Shown here piece by piece: positions 20,344-29,806 of a DNA stretch of 64,000 bases. Source of the DNA: Pseudonocardia oroxyli (GTDB taxonomy: Bacteria > Actinomycetota > Actinomycetes > Mycobacteriales > Pseudonocardiaceae); assembly GCF_900102195.1 (NCBI RefSeq), contig NZ_FNBE01000006.1, forward strand, positions 62,001-126,000, read 5' to 3'. The position numbers and the translations under genes were made by a program. Under the pieces are notes generated by a model that searched no databases, was not told the DNA's origin, and saw only the letters and a list, made by a program, of their open reading frames with translations. The number at the start of each line of letters is the position of its first letter. The stretch's first letter is position 1.

Positions 20344-21573
20344 TCACGCCGCGCACGAACGGTCGTTCGTGTGCGCCGTCGAGCGGTGTGCCGCCCAGCG
20401 AGCCACCGGCCCCGTCGCGGCGCCCGCCACGAGGAACACGACGCCGAGGACCAGCCACCCGACGAACCCGCGCCCGTCGTCGGCGCCCTCGCCACCACCG
20501 ATCACCAGGCCGGTCAGCAGGAGCGGTCCGGCGGCGCGGGCCACCGAGCTCGCCATGGCGAAGAAGCCCTGGTACTGACCCTGCCGCCCCGCCGGGGCCA
20601 GGTCGAAGGACAGCTGCCAGCCACCCGCGGAGAGCAGCACCTCGCCGCACACCTGGAGCACGGCCGCCACCAGCAGGATCGCGCCGGCCACCCAGGGCGA
20701 GGCCCCGAGCGCGGCGGCCGCGAAGGCACCGCAGGCGGCGAGCAGCAGGATCCCGGCCCGCCGGACCACCCGGCTCGCGCTCGGGACGTCCGACACCCGA
20801 CGACCGGCCCGCATCTGCAGCAGCACCACACCGACGGTGTTCACCACGAACAGGCCCGCGACCGTCCACGCCGGGGCGGCGGTGCGGGTCGCGATCCACA
20901 GCGGCGCGACGACGCTCAGCATCGGCATGTAGAGCAGCATCACCGCCTGCAGCAGCGTGACCAGCGCGTACGGGCCGTCGTGGAGCACCTCCGAGCGCGC
21001 GGGCGCGGCGGCGGGGGCGTGGGACCCACGCGGGAGGCGGCGCAGCACGAGGGCGGCGGCGAGGAAGCCGAGCGCGTCGAGCACGAACACCGCGACGAAC
21101 GCGGCGGGCGTGCCGACGAGCAGGGCCAGGCCCCCGACCGCCGCACCGACCCCGATCCCGGCGTTGCCGAGCGCCTGGATCCGCGCCCGGACCGCGGTGC
21201 GCTCCGCGGGCGCGACCACCGCGGCCAGCAGCGCCTGGCGCGCGGCGCCCGACCCGGTCTGGGCGGCGGCGTAGAGGCAGCACGCCAGGGTGAACGTGAT
21301 CGGGTCGCGGACCAGCAGGAACGCGCCGATCGCGACGGCCGTGACCAGCCCCGCGACGATCGTGACCGGGCGGGGGCCGAGCCGGTCCGCCACCCTGCCC
21401 ACGGGCACGCCCGCCAGCAGGCCGGTCGCCCACCCGACGGTGAGGCCGACACCGATCTCCAGCACCGACAGACCGACGACGCGGCTGAAGAACAGCGCCG
21501 AGGAGACGTAGAAGGCGCCGTCTCCGATCGAGTTGACCAGTTGGGCCTGGGCGAGCACGCGGGCGGGTCTCAT
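20344..21573 (-). CDS. MFS transporter
   Basis: Major-facilitator permease of 409 residues with about 12 hydrophobic segments. The motif-A-like loop GVPVGRVADRLGPRPVTIV lies after TM2 (residues 48-66). The architecture and the Gly-rich TM5 (LLAAVVAPAERTAVRAR loop) suggest a drug/solute exporter; the substrate is unknown. The last residues (TNDRSCAA) are encoded by a hairpin that probably terminates both this gene and the convergent TetR gene. ATG 21573 is 66 bp from the divergent MocR start. Confidence 0.9.
   Translation of the reverse strand: MRPARVLAQAQLVNSIGDGAFYVSSALFFSRVVGLSVLEIGVGLTVGWATGLLAGVPVGRVADRLGPRPVTIVAGLVTAVAIGAFLLVRDPITFTLACCLYAAAQTGSGAARQALLAAVVAPAERTAVRARIQALGNAGIGVGAAVGGLALLVGTPAAFVAVFVLDALGFLAAALVLRRLPRGSHAPAAAPARSEVLHDGPYALVTLLQAVMLLYMPMLSVVAPLWIATRTAAPAWTVAGLFVVNTVGVVLLQMRAGRRVSDVPSASRVVRRAGILLLAACGAFAAAALGASPWVAGAILLVAAVLQVCGEVLLSAGGWQLSFDLAPAGRQGQYQGFFAMASSVARAAGPLLLTGLVIGGGEGADDGRGFVGWLVLGVVFLVAGAATGPVARWAAHRSTAHTNDRSCAA
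20351..20374. terminator. Hairpin at TetR/MFS convergence
   Basis: cacgaacg at 20354-20361 pairs with cgttcgtg at 20364-20371, with further pairs outside. It lies 10 bp after the TetR stop and inside the MFS C-terminal codons. No U-tract follows on either strand. Confidence 0.6.
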
Positions 21574-21610
21574 GGGGACGACGCTAGGCTCGACGGCGGC
21601 CCGGTCGAAG

Positions 21611-21641
21611 GGCCAAGAATCGCCTACTCGATTGGGCCAAT
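21611..21641. promoter_or_regulatory. Putative operator between MFS and MocR genes
   Basis: In the 66-bp divergent gap, ggccaagaatcg (21611-21622) faces cgattgggcc (21629-21638) as an imperfect inverted repeat around ctact-like sequence, and attgggccaat (21631-21641) is itself symmetrical and overlaps the MocR ATG. Binding by the MocR protein, which would tie the pump to it, is inferred. Confidence 0.45.
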
Positions 21642-23007
21642 GAGCGTGGACTGGCAGCTCGACGCGGGCCCTCGTGGGGACCGCACCACCGCCCTGTACC
21701 AGCAGATCCGCGCCGCCGTGCTGGACGGACGGCTGCGTCCGGGCGACCGGCTGCCCCCGACCCGCGAGCTCGCCCTCCTCGTCCGGGTCTCGCGCGGCAC
21801 GGTCACCGCCGCGTACGACCGGCTCACCGCCGAGGGGTTCCTCGAGGGGCGGGTCGGCGCGGGGACCTTCGTCGCGGCGGGCGTGCGCCCGGCCCGGACC
21901 CGCCGGGCCCCCTCCGGAGCCGCCCGCCCCCGGGAGGCCTTCCGCGGCCCGGCGCCCACCGCGGAGAGCGGCGGCTACACGGCCGACTTCACCGTGGGGG
22001 TGCCCGATCCGCGGCTCTTCCCGCTCCCCTCCTGGCGGCGCCTGGTCGCGGCCGAGCTGCGGGCCACGAGGCTGCCCGCCGGGTACGCCGATCCCGCCGG
22101 GCACGCCGGGCTGCGCGCGGCCGTCGCCCGGCACCTCGGGCTGGCCCGCGGGCTGCGGGCGGGGGCCGAGGACGTCGTCGTCACGAACGGGGCGCAACAG
22201 GCCTTCGACCTGGTCGGACGGGTGCTGATCGAGCCCGGCGCGGTCGTCGCCGTCGAGGAGCCGGGCTATCCGCCGGTCCGACGGCTGTGGGCGTCGCTGG
22301 GCGCGCGGGTGCAGGGGGTGCCGGTGGACGCGGAGGGCATCGTGGTCGAGCGGCTGCCCGCGCGGGCACGGCTCGTGCACGTCACGCCCTCCCACCAGTT
22401 CCCGCTGGGCGCGGTGCTGTCCGCGCGGCGCCGGGCGGCGCTGCTGGAGTGGGCCGAGCGGCGCGGCGCGGTGATCGTCGAGGACGACTACGACTCCGAG
22501 TACCGCTTCGCCGACCGCCCCCTCGAGCCGCTGCAGGCCAGGGACGCGCACGGCCGGGTCGTCTACGTCGGTTCCTTCTCGAAGACCCTGCTGCCGAGCC
22601 TGCGCCTGGGGTTCCTCGTCGCGCCCGCCTCGCTGCGCACCGCGCTGGTCACCGCGCGGCGGCTCACGGACTGGCACGGCGACCCCGTCCCGCAGGCCGC
22701 GCTCGCCCGCTTCATCGACGACGGCCTGCTCGCCCGGCACGTCCGCCGCACGCGGAACGAGTACGCCGCCCGCCGGGAGGCCCTCCTGCGGTCCCTGCCC
22801 TGGGCGCCGCTGCCGAGCGTGGCGGGCCTGCACGTGGCCGTGCTCGTGGAGGGCGCGGCCGAGATCGCGGCGCGGGCGGCGGCGCGCGGGGTCCGCGTCG
22901 AGACGCTGGACCGCTACTGCGCCGACGCGCCCCTCGACGGTCTCGCCCTGGGCGTCGGCCTGGTCGAACCGCACCGGATCCCTCGTGAGTGGCGATGGTC
23001 GCCATAG
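21640..23007 (+). CDS. MocR/PdxR-type GntR-aminotransferase regulator, altered C-terminus
   Basis: 455-residue fusion. GntR-type winged helix at 15-80 (YQQIRAAVLDGRLRPGDRLP, VSRGTVTAAYDRLTAEGFL), then a fold-type I aminotransferase domain with the PLP lysine in YVGSFSKTLLPSLRLGF and conserved NGAQQAFDLV, EEPGYPP and EDDYDSEYR. MocR proteins bind PLP and an amine ligand; PdxR members control vitamin B6 genes, but no pdx gene is near. The natural sequence stops at about GVGLVEPHRIP; the last seven residues (REWRWSP) and the TAG come from a 42-bp palindrome, so some 10-25 family residues seem lost. Confidence 0.9.
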   Translation: MSVDWQLDAGPRGDRTTALYQQIRAAVLDGRLRPGDRLPPTRELALLVRVSRGTVTAAYDRLTAEGFLEGRVGAGTFVAAGVRPARTRRAPSGAARPREAFRGPAPTAESGGYTADFTVGVPDPRLFPLPSWRRLVAAELRATRLPAGYADPAGHAGLRAAVARHLGLARGLRAGAEDVVVTNGAQQAFDLVGRVLIEPGAVVAVEEPGYPPVRRLWASLGARVQGVPVDAEGIVVERLPARARLVHVTPSHQFPLGAVLSARRRAALLEWAERRGAVIVEDDYDSEYRFADRPLEPLQARDAHGRVVYVGSFSKTLLPSLRLGFLVAPASLRTALVTARRLTDWHGDPVPQAALARFIDDGLLARHVRRTRNEYAARREALLRSLPWAPLPSVAGLHVAVLVEGAAEIAARAAARGVRVETLDRYCADAPLDGLALGVGLVEPHRIPREWRWSP

Positions 23008-23025
23008 CGACCATCGCCACTCACG
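22984..23025. repeat. Palindrome, subfamily A copy 2 (perfect)
   Basis: Perfect 19-bp arms (cgtgagtggcgatggtcgc) with loop cata. It lies at the junction of the convergent MocR and methionine-synthase-like genes and supplies the stop codons of both: TAG in the loop for MocR, TGA in the right arm for the other. Confidence 0.96.
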
Positions 23026-24250
23026 GGTCGGGAGGGAGTTCGTCGGGGTCCTGGAAGGCGTGGGCCAGGTCCCGGCACAGCTCCATCGCGCGGCGCGACC
23101 ACTCGGGGGTGGACCGCGCCAGGCCCCCTGCGGGGGTGGGGACGGCGAGCTCGCCGAGGCGGACCCGGTCGAAGCCGAGGCGGTCGGCCAGGTCGTAGGC
23201 CCGGCGGGCCAGCTCGGCGGTCTCCAGCGGACGGCCCGGGTCGCGGGTCGGGACCAGCCCGAGGAACAGCGGCAGGCCCGCGTCCCAGACCTCCCCGACG
23301 GCGTCGAGCGCGGCGGGGACGGCGGTGTCGCCGGAGATCGAGCGCTGTGTGGCGTCCACGGCCAGCCCCGACGCGCCCACCTCGCGCAGCAGCGCGAGCG
23401 GCGGCCGGTCCCCCGGCACCCGCACCACCACGGGCACGTCGAGCGCGGTGATCAGCTCGCGCAGCGCGTCCTGGGCGTCCGGCCCGGGGACCGCCCGGAC
23501 CGTCCCGTAGCCGGACGCCGTCGGCAGCGACCCGGCCACGACGGCGGCCAGCCGCGGCTCGTCGAGCTGCACCACCACCTGCGCCCCGGTGCGGGCCGCC
23601 ACCTCCGCGACGTGCGCGGACAGCCCCTCGGTGAGGCTCGCCGCGAACTCGCGGGCGGCGCCGCGGTCGGTCAGAACCCGGTGCCCGGCGGCGAGCTCGA
23701 CCTCGGCCGCGAGCGTCCACGGGCCCACGACCTGCACCTTCACCCAGTCCGGACGGGTGCGGTCGCAGGCCTCGTCGAAGGCGTCGAGGTCCGCGCGCAG
23801 CAGGTCGACGGCCCGGCGGTGATCGCGACCCGGGCGCGCGGTGACCCGCCAGCCGGTCGGGACGACCTCCACCGCGAGGTCCACCAGCATCCCCGCCGCG
23901 CGCCCGACGGGGTCCGCCCCGACGCCGCGGGCGGGCAGCTCGGGCAGGTGCGGCAGCAGCGGCAGCTCCCCCGCGACCAGCTCGGCGGCCGTGCGCGGAT
24001 CGGTGCCCGGCAGCGACCCGAGGCCGGTGGCCGCGCCCGCGGGCCAGCGGCCGAGCTCGCGCTCGACGACCTCGACCTCCTCGACGACCTCGAACCGCGG
24101 CTCGGGGGCGACGGGCACGCCCGGCTTCGCGTCCGCCAGCCCGGCGGCGGCCAGGGCCGCGGCCAGCGGATCGTCCGCCGGCGGCGCGGGCTCCTTCGCG
24201 AGTCCGGCCGCAGCGAGGATGCGGGCCATCGGGTCGTCGGGCGTGCTCAT
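23021..24250 (-). CDS. Methionine-synthase-like (MetE C-terminal family) protein
   Basis: 409-residue protein matching the actinobacterial 'vitamin-B12-independent methionine synthase' family of the ligA-mnmA region (Rv3015c position). A UROD/MetE-type barrel is suggested by PDWVKVQVVGPWTLAAEVEL, TGAQVVVQLDEPRL and LFLGLVPTRDP. The N-terminal 60 residues include two repeats (ARILAAAGLA, AALAAAGLA) not typical of MetE. The zinc-ligand set (His, Cys, Glu, Cys) of true MetE is not evident, so methyl transfer to homocysteine is doubtful. ATG 24250; the TGA is inside the palindrome. Confidence 0.78.
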   Translation of the reverse strand: MSTPDDPMARILAAAGLAKEPAPPADDPLAAALAAAGLADAKPGVPVAPEPRFEVVEEVEVVERELGRWPAGAATGLGSLPGTDPRTAAELVAGELPLLPHLPELPARGVGADPVGRAAGMLVDLAVEVVPTGWRVTARPGRDHRRAVDLLRADLDAFDEACDRTRPDWVKVQVVGPWTLAAEVELAAGHRVLTDRGAAREFAASLTEGLSAHVAEVAARTGAQVVVQLDEPRLAAVVAGSLPTASGYGTVRAVPGPDAQDALRELITALDVPVVVRVPGDRPPLALLREVGASGLAVDATQRSISGDTAVPAALDAVGEVWDAGLPLFLGLVPTRDPGRPLETAELARRAYDLADRLGFDRVRLGELAVPTPAGGLARSTPEWSRRAMELCRDLAHAFQDPDELPPDP

Positions 24251-24397
24251 GTGCGCGAGTGTCACACCCGCCCGCCCATCGGGGTGACTCGCCCCGAGTG
24301 CCCGATTCGTTATCGCTGGTCAGGTGCGGGAACTACGTACGCACCGGGTGTGGGAAACACCCTGTATCAGCGGCGGCCCCGGCTCCATCCTTGCGGC

Positions 24398-25816
24398 GTG
24401 GACCCCACGTCGCCGCGGCCGTCGCTGCTCGTCACCGCCGTGATCGCCGCGCTCGCGGCGCTCCTTTGCGTGGGCGCGTGCGCGGCGGTCGTGGCGTCGC
24501 CGCGGGTCGCGGGCCACCCGCACGGCGGGTCCGGACCGCGGAGCGTCAGCGACCTGACCGGCGCCGTCGACGGCCCGCCGGACGTCCGCTTCACCCTGAC
24601 CGCCCGCGCCGCCCCGATCACCCTCCCGGACGGCTCGACGATCGACGGCCTGACCTTCGACGGCCGCGCGCCGGGTCCCGAGCTGCGGGTCCGGCAGGGT
24701 CTGCTCGTCGAGGTGGTGCTGCGCAACGAGTCCGTGCCCGAGGGCGTCACGCTGCACTGGCACGGCCTGGACGTCCCGAACGCGCAGGACGGCGTGGCGG
24801 GGGTCACCCAGGACGCCGTGCCGATCGGCGGCGAGCACGTCTACCGCTTCCGCCCGCAGCAGGTCGGGACGTTCTGGTACCACTCTCACCAGGACGCCGC
24901 CGCGACCGTGCCGCGTGGGCTCTTCGGCGCCCTCGTCGTGGAACCGGCCGAGCCCGCGGGGTCCGCCGCGGCCGACACGGTGCTGCTGGGCCACTCGTGG
25001 CCGCGCCGGGGGCAGGAGTCGATCCCGACCGTCGAGGGGTCCTTCGGCGCGGTCGCCCCGGGCACCCGGGTGCGGGCGAGATTGGTCAACACCGACTCGG
25101 ACACCCAGACCTGGACGGTCACCGGGGCCCCGTTCCGGGTCGTCGCGATCGACGGCGTGGACGTCCACGGACCCACCGACCTGCGGGACGCCCGGCTGCG
25201 GCTGCCCGCGGGCGGGCGGTACGACGTGGAGCTGACCGCTCCACCGGGGCCGGTCGCGATCGGTGTCGGCGCGGCCTCGACCGTGCTGGGCGACGGTCCC
25301 GCGCCCGAGCCCCCGTCGGACGGTCCGGTCTTCGACCCGCTGCACTACGGCACGCCCGCGCCCACGCCGTTCGACGCCGCCGGGCCGTTCGCGAGCGACC
25401 AGACCCTGGTGCTCGACACCGTGGTCGGCCGCTCCCGCGGGATCCCGACCGTCCGCTGGACGATCAACGGGAGGCTGCACGACGACCTGCCGCCGATCCG
25501 GGTGACCGAGGGCGACCTGGTGCGGGTGACCCTCCGCAACGAGGGCGCCGACCCGCACCCCATGCACCTGCACGGCCACCACGCGCTCGTGCTGTCCCGC
25601 AACGGGGACACCGCCACGGGGAGCCCGTGGTGGACGGACACCCTGCTCGTCGAGCAGGGCCAGGAGTACGTCGTGGCGTTCCGGGCCGACAACCCCGGCA
25701 TCTGGATGGACCACTGCCACAACCTCACCCACGCCGCGGCGGGGATGGTCCTGCACCTCGAGTACGCGGGGGTCTCGACGCCCTTCGTCGTCGGGGACGC
25801 GAACACACCGGAATAG
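24398..25816 (+). CDS. Secreted/membrane-anchored multicopper oxidase
   Basis: Cupredoxin-type copper oxidase of 472 residues. The N-terminus (about 8-35, LLVTAVIAALAALLCVGACA) is a signal anchor or signal peptide. The four copper-binding motifs are present: HWHGLDV, WYHSH, HPMHLHGHH and HCHNLTH, giving type 1, 2 and 3 sites; the axial Met is probably in AAGMVLH. Likely oxidises metal ions or phenolics outside the membrane. GTG 24398 fits the signal; an earlier in-frame start would lack one. 17 bp before the lipoprotein gene, so an operon. Divergent from the methionine-synthase-like gene across 147 bp. Confidence 0.92.
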   Translation: MDPTSPRPSLLVTAVIAALAALLCVGACAAVVASPRVAGHPHGGSGPRSVSDLTGAVDGPPDVRFTLTARAAPITLPDGSTIDGLTFDGRAPGPELRVRQGLLVEVVLRNESVPEGVTLHWHGLDVPNAQDGVAGVTQDAVPIGGEHVYRFRPQQVGTFWYHSHQDAAATVPRGLFGALVVEPAEPAGSAAADTVLLGHSWPRRGQESIPTVEGSFGAVAPGTRVRARLVNTDSDTQTWTVTGAPFRVVAIDGVDVHGPTDLRDARLRLPAGGRYDVELTAPPGPVAIGVGAASTVLGDGPAPEPPSDGPVFDPLHYGTPAPTPFDAAGPFASDQTLVLDTVVGRSRGIPTVRWTINGRLHDDLPPIRVTEGDLVRVTLRNEGADPHPMHLHGHHALVLSRNGDTATGSPWWTDTLLVEQGQEYVVAFRADNPGIWMDHCHNLTHAAAGMVLHLEYAGVSTPFVVGDANTPE

Positions 25817-25833
25817 TCCGACAGGAGACCGCC

Positions 25834-26616
25834 ATGAACCGCACACGACTGCTGGGGACCGTCGCCGCGACCGCGGCGCTGGGGCTGGGGCTGGCCGCCT
25901 GCGGCGGCGCCGCGCCCGCCACACCGGCCGCCCCGGCGAGCGCCGCACCCGCGGCCGACCCCAACGCCGCCACCTGCGACAACCTGCTCAAGCTCGACGC
26001 GGTGCCCACGCCGGACGGGGATCCGAGCGCGCCGCCGGACCCGGAGGGGAACAAGACCTGGGGCAACGCGGTGCTGCCGCTGCTGACCGGGGCCGTGGCC
26101 ACCGCGCCCGCGGAGGTGAGGACCCCGCTCAGCGCCCTGCAGCCCGTCGTGCAGGCCTCGGCGACCCAGGGCGCCCCGATCCCGTTCGACGACCCGGCGG
26201 TCACCGAGAACATCGCGAAGTACGAGTCCTGGGCGTACCAGAACTGCGGCTACCAGCAGGTCTCGGTGATGGGTGCGGACTACCGGTTCGAGGGGATGCC
26301 CGCCACGCTGAGGTCCGGGCCCACCGCGATCCAGATGATGAACCACTCGGCGGCGAACCAGGTGCACGTCATGCTGATCGCGAAGTCGCCGGACCCGAAC
26401 CTGACCGTGGAGCAGGTCGTCGCGATGCCGATGGACCAGCTGATGACGCAGTTCCAGCCGCTGCCGGGCGCGGTGTTCGCGCCGCCCGGGCAGCAGGGCG
26501 GGCTCCTCGTGGACCTGGCGCCGGGGACCTACTTCTTCCTGTGCCCGGTCGGCGAGGAGTACGGGACCGCCCCGCACTTCCTGCAGGGAATGATCAACAA
26601 GGTGACCGTCACCTGA
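25834..26616 (+). CDS. Lipoprotein partner of the multicopper oxidase
   Basis: 260-residue exported lipoprotein: signal [20 protein letters not shown] with lipobox LAAC, then an Ala/Pro-rich linker (to about 45). The C-terminal half ([57 protein letters not shown]) has the look of a cupredoxin-like fold with His, Cys and Met near the end, possibly a type 1 copper site. It may pass electrons or copper to or from the oxidase; this is inferred from the operon. Shine-Dalgarno acaggaga precedes ATG 25834. The 3' end overlaps convergent mnmA by 8 bp. Confidence 0.75.
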   Translation: MNRTRLLGTVAATAALGLGLAACGGAAPATPAAPASAAPAADPNAATCDNLLKLDAVPTPDGDPSAPPDPEGNKTWGNAVLPLLTGAVATAPAEVRTPLSALQPVVQASATQGAPIPFDDPAVTENIAKYESWAYQNCGYQQVSVMGADYRFEGMPATLRSGPTAIQMMNHSAANQVHVMLIAKSPDPNLTVEQVVAMPMDQLMTQFQPLPGAVFAPPGQQGGLLVDLAPGTYFFLCPVGEEYGTAPHFLQGMINKVTVT

Positions 26617-27673
26617 GGATGGTGGCGCTGCCGAGGACGACGTCCCCGGCCGGGTCCGCGCGGTAGAACGCGACGGCCTGGCCGGGGGCGACCCCGCGCA
26701 GGGGCTCGGCCAGGTCGACCCGCACCCCGTCCGTCGTCGGCGTGACCTCGGCGGGCGCGGTGCCGCCGTGGGCACGGACCTGCACGGTGCAGGCGAAGGG
26801 CCCGTCCGGCGCGCCCGCGCACCAGACCGGCGACCGCGCCGCGAAGGTCGAGACCTCCAGCGCGGTGCCGGGCCCGACGGTCACGGTGCCGCTGACCGGC
26901 TCGATCCCCAGTACGTAGCGGGGACGGCCGTCCGCGGCGGGGCGGTCGAGCCCGAGGCCCTTGCGCTGGCCGACCGTGAAGCCGTGCACCCCGTCGTGGG
27001 TGCCGAGGACCTCGCCGGACTCGTCGACCAGTGACCCGGGGCGGTCGCCGAGCCGCTCGCGCAGGAAGCCGCGGGTGTCGCCGTCGGGGATGAAGCAGAT
27101 GTCGTGGCTGTCCGGCTTGGCCGCGGTGCGCAGCCCCAGCGCGGCGGCCTCCGCGCGGATCGCCGGCTTCTCGGTGTCCCCGACGGGGAACATCGCGTGC
27201 GCGAGCTGGTCCGGGCGCAGCACCGACAGGACGTACGACTGGTCCTTGCCCTCGTCGACCGAGCGGCGCAGCACGCCGCCGTCGAGCCGGGCGTAGTGGC
27301 CGGTGCACACGGCGTCGAACCCGAGGGCGAGAGCCCGGTCCAGCAGCGCGGCGAACTTGATCTTCTCGTTGCAGCGCAGGCACGGGTTCGGGGTCTCCCC
27401 CGCGGCGTAGCTCGCCACGAAGTCGGCGACGACGTCCTCGGCGAACTCCTCGGACAGGTCCCACACGTAGTACGGGATGCCCAGGACGTCCGCGACCCGC
27501 GCGGCGTCCGCGGAGTCCTCCCGCGAGCAGCACCCCCGCGAGCCGGACCGGAGCGCGTCCCGGGTGCGGGACAGCGCCAGGTGCACCCCCACGACGTCGT
27601 GTCCCGCGCGGACGGCCCGCGCGGCGGCGACCGAGGAGTCGACCCCGCCGGAGAGTGCGGCCAGGACCCTCAT
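26609..27673 (-). CDS. mnmA: tRNA-specific 2-thiouridylase
   Basis: MnmA (TrmU), 354 residues, installs 2-thiouridine at wobble position 34 of Lys/Glu/Gln tRNAs. PP-loop [12 protein letters not shown] at the N-terminus, catalytic Cys in [15 protein letters not shown], and the second Cys in [10 protein letters not shown]. The C-terminal beta-barrel ends [10 protein letters not shown]. Start ATG 27673 overlaps the iscS stop by 4 bp, coupling it to its sulfur donor. Confidence 0.96.
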   Translation of the reverse strand: MRVLAALSGGVDSSVAAARAVRAGHDVVGVHLALSRTRDALRSGSRGCCSREDSADAARVADVLGIPYYVWDLSEEFAEDVVADFVASYAAGETPNPCLRCNEKIKFAALLDRALALGFDAVCTGHYARLDGGVLRRSVDEGKDQSYVLSVLRPDQLAHAMFPVGDTEKPAIRAEAAALGLRTAAKPDSHDICFIPDGDTRGFLRERLGDRPGSLVDESGEVLGTHDGVHGFTVGQRKGLGLDRPAADGRPRYVLGIEPVSGTVTVGPGTALEVSTFAARSPVWCAGAPDGPFACTVQVRAHGGTAPAEVTPTTDGVRVDLAEPLRGVAPGQAVAFYRADPAGDVVLGSATILR

Positions 27674-28881
27674 GCCTGCACGGCCGCCCGCCGCCGGGGC
27701 GCACCGGCCCGCCGCGCCCGCTCGACGACCGCGCCGATCGCCTCCACCGCCGCGTCGACGTCCGCCGCCGTGCTGGTGTGGCCCAGCGAGAACCGCAGCG
27801 AGCCGCGGGCCACCGCGTCGGTCGCGCCCATCGCCAGCAGCACGTGGCTGGGCTGGGAGACCCCGGAGGTGCAGGCCGACCCGGTCGAGCACTCGACGCC
27901 CTGCGCGTCGAGCAGCATGAGCAGCGAGTCGCCCTCGCAGCCGGGGAAGGACAGGTGGGCGTTGCCGGGGAGCCGGGAGGGCCCGCCGTCGATCACGCCG
28001 TCCCCCGGGTCGCCGTTCAGCGTGGCGTCGGGGACGATCGCGCGGATCCGGGCGACCAGGTCGTCCCGCAGGGTGGCGAGCGCCGCGACCCGCTGCGGGG
28101 CGTCCGCGACCGCCTTCGCCACCGCCGTCGACAGGCCGACGACCGACGGGGTGTCCAGGGTGCCGGACCGCACGTCCCGCTCCTGGCCGCCACCGTGCAG
28201 CAGCGGCACCGCCGCGACGTCTCGGCCGAGCAGCAGCGCGCCGGCCCCGTAGGGCCCGCCGAGCTTGTGCCCGGTCAGGGTCAGCGCGTCCACCCCGCAG
28301 GCCGCGAAGTCGATCGGCAGGATGCCGACGGCCTGCACCGCGTCGGTGTGGATCGGTACCCCGAACTCGTGGGCGACGGCCACCAGCTCGCGGATCGGGT
28401 TGACCGTGCCGACCTCGTTGTTCGCCCACATCACCGACACGAGCGCGGCGGTGTCGGGGGCCTCGGCGAGCGCGGCGCGCAGCGCCTCGGGGGTGACCCG
28501 GCCCGCGGCGTCCACCGGGAGCAGGACCAGCTCGGCGCCCTCGTGTTCCACCAGCCACTCGGCGGACTCGAGGACCGCGTGGTGCTCGATCGCCGACACC
28601 AGCACGCGGGTGCGGCGCGGGTCCGCGGCGCCGCGGGCCCAGAAGATCCCCTTCACCGCGAGGTTGTCGCTCTCGGTGCCGCCGGTGGTGAACAGCACCT
28701 CCGACGGCCGCGCCCCGACGGCCGCCGCGACGGCCTCGCGGGCCTCCTCGACCTCGCGCCGCGCGCGCCTGCCCGCCGAGTGCAGCGACGAGGCGTTGCC
28801 GGTGTGCGCCATCGCCTCGGTCATCGCGGCGATCGCGGCGGGGAGCATCGGCGTGGTCGCGGCGTGGTCCAGGTACGTCAC
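27670..28881 (-). CDS. iscS: Cysteine desulfurase (IscS/NifS type)
   Basis: PLP enzyme of 403 residues that mobilises sulfur from cysteine as a persulfide, here probably for MnmA and Fe-S assembly. [13 protein letters not shown]-terminus, PLP lysine in [12 protein letters not shown], active cysteine in [10 protein letters not shown], and [15 protein letters not shown] near the end. GTG 28881 reads VTYLDHA directly; an upstream in-frame ATG (28947) would add an unlikely tail. Translationally coupled to mnmA (Rv3024c-Rv3025c order). Confidence 0.95.
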   Translation of the reverse strand: MTYLDHAATTPMLPAAIAAMTEAMAHTGNASSLHSAGRRARREVEEAREAVAAAVGARPSEVLFTTGGTESDNLAVKGIFWARGAADPRRTRVLVSAIEHHAVLESAEWLVEHEGAELVLLPVDAAGRVTPEALRAALAEAPDTAALVSVMWANNEVGTVNPIRELVAVAHEFGVPIHTDAVQAVGILPIDFAACGVDALTLTGHKLGGPYGAGALLLGRDVAAVPLLHGGGQERDVRSGTLDTPSVVGLSTAVAKAVADAPQRVAALATLRDDLVARIRAIVPDATLNGDPGDGVIDGGPSRLPGNAHLSFPGCEGDSLLMLLDAQGVECSTGSACTSGVSQPSHVLLAMGATDAVARGSLRFSLGHTSTAADVDAAVEAIGAVVERARRAGAPRRRAAVQA

Positions 28882-28978
28882 AGCGCCGACCCCGCGCGTG
28901 CACGGGACCCCGGGACGGGCCGCCTCTCCTGGTCGTTCATCGCCCACAAGGGTAGACGCCGAGAACCGGCGGGGCTCC

Positions 28979-29806
28979 TCAGCCGGCGATCGCCCGTTCC
29001 GCGCGGGCGGCGAGGTCGCGGCGGTCGCCCGTCGGCGCCAGTGGGACGAGCACGGTCAGCGTGCAGTGCAGGCGCGGCAGCCGCAGCACCCGGAGCAGCG
29101 CCGTGGCGAGGGTCTCGTCGCCGAGGAACGAGCCCGCGGTGGTGGGGCGGCCGTCCGGCAGGGTCATCGTGATCCGGACGGGGCGGACGGGGACCCCGGC
29201 GTCGAGCGCCGCCTGGAACGGCGCCCGCCGGAACGGCCCGGACGCCGAGCCGCACCACGTCGTGCCCTCGGGGAAGACGCCGACGGTGTCCCCCGCCCGC
29301 AGCACGGCCGCGGTGGCGGCGACGACGCCGGGCAGGCTGCGCAGCCGCGCCCGCTCGACGAACAGGGCACCGGTCCGCGCGGCGAGCGGGCCGATCAGCG
29401 GCCAGTGCGCCACCTCGGCCTTGGCGACCATCCGGACCGGGGCCAGGACGCCCAGGGCCAGGACGTCGACCCAGGACAGGTGGTTCGCGACGACCAGCCC
29501 GCCGCGCCCGAGCGTCCCCTCGACGCGCACCCGCACCCCCGCCGCCCGCAGCAGCAGCCGGTAGAGCGTGGGCCGGGCGGGGACGAGGAGTAGCGGGGCC
29601 GCCACGAGCACGCCGAGCAGCGCGGCGAGCCGCCGCGCGACCCGCAGGTGCGCCGTCGGTCCGGCGGCGGGCAGGCACTCCGGCCCGCACGGCGACCACG
29701 GTGCCCAACCCGCCCGCTCGGCGAACGGCGGGACGCCGGGGTGTGTCGGGTGGAGCGTGCGCCCCGGCGCCGGCGCGGTCGCGAGCTCCCGCGGCGGCGC
29801 GCTCAC
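28979..29806 (-). CDS. 1-acyl-glycerol-3-phosphate-type acyltransferase (Rv3026c-like)
   Basis: PlsC-family acyltransferase of 275 residues. One hydrophobic stretch ([15 protein letters not shown], about 65-80) precedes motif [15 protein letters not shown] (NHxSxxD variant of HxxxxD) and motif [12 protein letters not shown]. Acts at the membrane on lysophospholipid or a related acceptor; the acceptor is uncertain. GTG 29806 overlaps the upstream gene by 4 bp, so the two acyltransferases are coupled. Same pair as Rv3026c-Rv3027c in M. tuberculosis. Confidence 0.88.
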   Translation of the reverse strand: MSAPPRELATAPAPGRTLHPTHPGVPPFAERAGWAPWSPCGPECLPAAGPTAHLRVARRLAALLGVLVAAPLLLVPARPTLYRLLLRAAGVRVRVEGTLGRGGLVVANHLSWVDVLALGVLAPVRMVAKAEVAHWPLIGPLAARTGALFVERARLRSLPGVVAATAAVLRAGDTVGVFPEGTTWCGSASGPFRRAPFQAALDAGVPVRPVRITMTLPDGRPTTAGSFLGDETLATALLRVLRLPRLHCTLTVLVPLAPTGDRRDLAARAERAIAG

